Assembly (NCBI GenBank): GCA_023664265.1
Contig: JAMPFV010000017.1
Coordinates: forward strand, 1-44,622
DNA: 44,622 bases
Direction: 5' to 3'
Source of the DNA: Roseburia sp.
GTDB lineage: Bacteria; Bacillota; Clostridia; Lachnospirales; Lachnospiraceae
Made by a program: the position numbers and the translations under genes. Below are positions 42,084-44,622 of this stretch, piece after piece (positions within the stretch are counted from its first letter, which is position 1; each line of letters starts with the position of its first letter). The notes under the pieces are model-generated. The model had not been told where the DNA came from, searched no databases, and saw only the letters and a program-made list of their open reading frames with translations.

Positions 42084-43406
42084 ATGATTATAAATAAGAA
42101 AGTCATAAAAGCAGGCATAAGCTGTATTATAACGATATATTTATCAATAATTTCTCTGGGATACCTGACCGATTTGCTGGAAAGAAAAGCAAGTAACAAT
42201 AAATATGAGGCATTTTTCTTGCAAGAAGAAGACTTCGATGTATTATTCATGGGGACAAGCCATGTGATGAATGCCGTTTTTCCTATGGAGCTTTGGAAAG
42301 ACTATGGTATCACTTCTTATAACTTTGGAGGGCATAGTAATGAGTTGGCAACAACGTACTGGGTTCTGGAAAACGCTCTGGATTATACAACCCCGTCGTT
42401 AGTTGTAATAGATTGTTTCCAATTAAGCTCTGACGAAAAAATCTCATCATCATTTGATTATGTTCATCTTTCTCTGGATGCCTTTCCATTGAGTCGGACA
42501 AAGCTTTCAGCTGTATCAGATTTACTGACAAATGATACAACAGTCTCAGAAGCAAAAGCTGATGAAAAAAAAGCATTAAGCATTCTATGGGATTACTCTA
42601 TATATCATTCAAGATGGACTGAACTTACGGAAAATGACTTTAATCCTGCTCCTTCTATGGAAAAAGGAGCTGAAGCCCGTGTTGGTATATGCGTTCCTGA
42701 TAAATTTGCCCAAATTCCTTCTGACAAAAAGCTTACGGTCGAGACTACAGGAATATCCTATCTGAAAAAAATAATTGAAGACTGCCAACAACGCGGAATA
42801 GAGGTTCTACTCATTTATCTGCCTTTTCCGGCATCTGAGCTTCCACAGTTGGAAGCAAACTATGTGTATGATGTTGCAAAAGAATACAACATCAACTACA
42901 TCAACTTTCAAAATATGAATATCGTGAATTATAATACCGACTGCTTTGATTCCTCTTCACACCTGAATCCATCAGGGGCCAAAAAAATTACGGATTATTT
43001 GGGGCAATATATCACGGAAAATTATGATATTGTCAGCCACAAGACGGACTATGCCTACTCGAATTGGTTCGATGATTACGAACAATATAAAAGCCTAAAG
43101 CAGTTCCACCTTAATACCCAGCAGGATTTGGATATCTATCTTATGCTTCTGGCCGATAAAAACTACAACGCAATAATAGAAATACATAACCCCGACATTT
43201 TGCAGGATGAATACTATGTACAGCTCTTTGACAATACGGAAAAAGATTACTTCTTCACTCCCGACGATTCCGACGCAGACATATGTATCCGTGTGACAGA
43301 TAAGGATACGGGAGAATTTGTGGACAATGCCACATTTTCGTTTTCATTCCAAGGCATAATTCGAAATAAGACTATGCCCATTGTCACGATTCCTCATAAC
43401 GATTAG
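42084..43406 (+). CDS. SGNH-hydrolase-like acyltransferase partner
   Basis: A 440-residue protein with an N-terminal membrane helix (about 8-29) and an extracellular SGNH-like domain: block I FMGTSHVMNA (candidate nucleophile Ser59), and block V FDSSSHLNPSG (Asp289, His293). A C-terminal region (about 330-440) of beta-rich sequence follows. The start at 42084 has GGGGTGG upstream. Together with the MBOAT enzyme it should acylate a surface glycan or lipid-linked precursor. AT-rich like its partner. Confidence 0.78.
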   Translation: MIINKKVIKAGISCIITIYLSIISLGYLTDLLERKASNNKYEAFFLQEEDFDVLFMGTSHVMNAVFPMELWKDYGITSYNFGGHSNELATTYWVLENALDYTTPSLVVIDCFQLSSDEKISSSFDYVHLSLDAFPLSRTKLSAVSDLLTNDTTVSEAKADEKKALSILWDYSIYHSRWTELTENDFNPAPSMEKGAEARVGICVPDKFAQIPSDKKLTVETTGISYLKKIIEDCQQRGIEVLLIYLPFPASELPQLEANYVYDVAKEYNINYINFQNMNIVNYNTDCFDSSSHLNPSGAKKITDYLGQYITENYDIVSHKTDYAYSNWFDDYEQYKSLKQFHLNTQQDLDIYLMLLADKNYNAIIEIHNPDILQDEYYVQLFDNTEKDYFFTPDDSDADICIRVTDKDTGEFVDNATFSFSFQGIIRNKTMPIVTIPHND

Positions 43407-43421
43407 GGTATCAAAGGATAG

Positions 43422-43847
43422 TTATCCTTCACTTTCGGAAATAAGCTTCAACAATTCATCGGGCCATATTCCCCTGACCTTGGAATGTTCATAGTCTCTG
43501 ATATTCCTCGTCACAATATAATCCATCCGATTGCGATATGCGCACCCCGCGGCTACCGCGTCCTCATAATCGCTTACGCCTGACGATAACGCTTCCCTGC
43601 AATCATCCGCGGTCACATCCAAAATGTGGAACAGCTCGTACAGCCTCGCCATAACATCCTTGGCCTGTTCCGTATCGTGCAGATGCTTTCTTATCAGATA
43701 GTAAATGTCCGTGGCTGAGCTCGCCGTAATATACATATCCTCTGTCTGATTGGCAGCCACCATAAATATCTGCTCCGCCGTCTCCCGAAAGGGCTCTCTG
43801 CCTGTCAAAGCATCAATGATTACATTCGTGTCCACAAGTATTTTCAT
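43422..43847 (-). CDS. PIN-domain toxin ribonuclease (VapC-like)
   Basis: A 141-residue PIN domain with the acidic residues expected of the metal site: Asp6 (LVDTNVIIDAL), Glu in EQIF, and Asp in VSDYEDAVAAG, and TRNIRDYEHSKV near the end. PIN toxins cleave RNA, often tRNA or rRNA. Its ATG overlaps the last base of the antitoxin stop (TAATG), the usual coupling for such pairs. Confidence 0.9.
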   Translation of the reverse strand: MKILVDTNVIIDALTGREPFRETAEQIFMVAANQTEDMYITASSATDIYYLIRKHLHDTEQAKDVMARLYELFHILDVTADDCREALSSGVSDYEDAVAAGCAYRNRMDYIVTRNIRDYEHSKVRGIWPDELLKLISESEG

Positions 43848-44062
43848 TATTTGGTATCCAACCTCTCTGCTTTCGCAGCCTCCAAGCCGGCATTTTCAGG
43901 TAATATGCCAAACAGGGACTTCGCCGTATCCACTCTGCTCTGATTCGGGTTCGTCAATTTCGCAACCACCTTCCCGTTTCTTGTAATGTAAATATCCTCC
44001 TTTGCTGAAAGTAATAGGTATTTTCCTAAATTCTGCTTCAATTCCGTAGCCGTAATAGACAT
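43847..44062 (-). CDS. Phd/YefM-family antitoxin
   Basis: A 71-residue antitoxin with the Phd/YefM DNA-binding fold (MSITATELKQNLGKYLLLSAKEDIYITRNGKVVAKLTNP) and a short C-terminal toxin-binding tail. An in-frame ATG at 44074 would add four residues and lies inside a 30-base repeat; the start at 44062 has GGGG upstream and fits the family. It is expected to neutralise the PIN toxin and repress the promoter at 44219-44247. Confidence 0.88.
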   Translation of the reverse strand: MSITATELKQNLGKYLLLSAKEDIYITRNGKVVAKLTNPNQSRVDTAKSLFGILPENAGLEAAKAERLDTK

Positions 44063-44129
44063 ATTAATCCCCATTTCTGAGCGACTTGTCGCGAAGAGGC
44101 GACGGGAAATTTTTCTCGTCTGCCATCAA

Positions 44130-44195
44130 GGCTATTTGTTTTCGCTCAGAAACAAATAGCCGATTGAAAAATAAGCTATCAAGCTTATTTTTCAA
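44130..44195 (-). other. Two long perfect hairpins in the antitoxin 5' leader
   Basis: 44130-44161 folds into a 12-base perfect stem (GGCTATTTGTTT with its complement, 8-base loop); 44164-44195 into a 14-base perfect stem (TTGAAAAATAAGCT with its complement, 4-base loop). They lie between the promoter and the antitoxin start. Neither is a clean terminator; they may control translation or RNA stability, or be remains of a small mobile element. Confidence 0.75.
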
Positions 44196-44218
44196 CCTAC
44201 TCCTCCCTTCGTACTGTT

Positions 44219-44262
44219 ATTATATATTATTCGTGCGATTGTGTAAATATATTCGTGCGATT
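44219..44262 (-). promoter_or_regulatory. Promoter and operator repeats of the Phd/PIN toxin-antitoxin operon
   Basis: Minus strand TTTACA (complement of 44242-44247), 17 bases, TATAAT (complement of 44219-44224). The 12 bases ATTCGTGCGATT occur at 44229-44240 and again at 44251-44262, two helical turns apart, one within the spacer and one just beyond the -35 box, fitting a site for the antitoxin-toxin complex. Confidence 0.85.
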
Positions 44263-44358
44263 ATTGATATAAAATTCTATCCTAATCCCCATTTCTGAGC
44301 GACTTGTCGCGATAAGGCCGTACAGAATCTTCCCGTCTGTATCGACAAGTTCCCAATC

Positions 44359-44408
44359 GAAAAAAGCGCCGCCTCACGACCTCTGTCGCAAAGGCGGCGC
44401 CCCTTTTT
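44359..44408 (-). terminator. Terminator of the zinc-ribbon protein gene
   Basis: GCGCCGCCT (44366-44374) and AGGCGGCGC (44392-44400) form a 9-base stem. On the minus strand it is followed by TTTTTT (complement of 44360-44365), just after the stop at 44420; the plus strand also has a T-run, so it may work both ways. Confidence 0.85.
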
Positions 44409-44419
44409 GGCTTTACCCC

Positions 44420-44622
44420 TTAATCAAAATCAAACTTCGTAAAACGCTTTGCCCTGTCAAGATAACGGAATCTGACCATCTCGTTCTTCTCGAGCACGTC
44501 CTTCTCCGTTCCCCTGTACTGACAGCGGATACAGCTATAGATGCCGGTATCCTTATTGTAAAACATGTCGATGTCGAGGTCTCGCATAAAGCAGGATGGA
44601 CATCTGTAATTTAATTTGCCTT
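44420..44622 (-). CDS. C-terminal end of a zinc-ribbon protein (cut by the window edge)
   Basis: Read from the minus strand, the last 66 residues begin KLNYRCPSCFMRD and include a second CIRCQY pair, so CxxC...CxxC forms a zinc ribbon, then end VRFRYLDRAKRFTKFDFD. The sequence looks like a short conserved Lachnospiraceae protein of unknown role. The start lies outside the window. Confidence 0.65.
   Translation of the reverse strand, partial: GKLNYRCPSCFMRDLDIDMFYNKDTGIYSCIRCQYRGTEKDVLEKNEMVRFRYLDRAKRFTKFDFD

Larger units (their letters stand above)
44065..44312. repeat. 30-base exact direct repeat flanking the antitoxin leader
   Basis: The 30 bases at 44065-44094 recur without change at 44283-44312 (start TAATCCCCATTTCTGAGCGA). 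Both copies contain the small hairpin GCGACTTGTCGC. The first copy overlaps the possible upstream start of the antitoxin, the second lies beyond its promoter, so a 218-base segment with the promoter sits between direct repeats. Confidence 0.9.

Noticed and set aside
44130..44195. The two perfect hairpins considered as intrinsic terminators
   Set aside because: Their stems are AT-rich and are not followed by T-runs on the transcribed minus strand.

Overview
The window looks like a chromosomal segment of an anaerobic, low-redundancy Firmicute of the class Clostridia, most likely a Lachnospiraceae relative. This rests on the gene content (aspS-gatCAB under a T-box leader, a glnA-ANTAR pair, an oligoendopeptidase F, a DUF6020 membrane protein, AlgI/DHHW acylation genes, TFDAAW-type polysaccharide deacetylase), on AGGAGG-type ribosome sites, on near-consensus sigma-A promoters, and on GC-rich core genes interrupted by clearly AT-richer accessory genes. 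No tRNA, rRNA, CRISPR array or intact insertion sequence was seen.

Layout. 1-3708: a YjbR-family protein, a repeat-containing lipoprotein and PepF on the plus strand. 3697-9060: an aspS-gatC-gatA-gatB transamidation operon on the minus strand behind a T-box riboswitch whose specifier region reads GAAC, so it could be read as AAC (Asn) or GAA (Glu). 9106-10880: an ABC-F ATPase with an attenuator-like leader. 11097-15216: an accessory two-gene operon, a DUF4231/SLATT-type two-helix membrane protein translationally coupled to an 1149-residue HD plus Hsp90-like ATPase protein; this is the best candidate here for an undescribed defence or stress module. 15276-19917: a von Willebrand lipoprotein with an operator-like repeat array, a GyrI-like protein, a roughly 190-nt structured RNA with a perfect TTGACA-17-TATAAT promoter and strong terminator, and a sigma/anti-sigma pair. 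20276-20954: a RelB/RelE-type toxin-antitoxin pair with a palindromic operator.

20978-27747: one tightly packed minus-strand operon, glnA (with unusual active-site loops), ANTAR antiterminator, manC-type GDP-mannose synthesis, dapF, AlgI-type MBOAT and DHHW/AlgJ-like protein, joining nitrogen assimilation, cell-wall precursor synthesis and envelope-glycan acylation. 28376-34065: hisC-popT-methyltransferase-hslO-nadE operon. 34084-40196: envelope and signalling genes (DUF6020 protein, propeller lipoprotein, Fic protein with Gln in place of the catalytic His, small alarmone synthetase, deacetylase). 40241-43406: an AT-rich island with a small XRE regulator, operator-like palindromes, and a second MBOAT/SGNH acylation pair. 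43422-44312: a Phd/PIN toxin-antitoxin pair with an elaborate repeat- and hairpin-rich leader. 44420-44622: the end of a zinc-ribbon protein.

All functional calls are from reading the translated sequence and recalling family motifs; no database search was possible.
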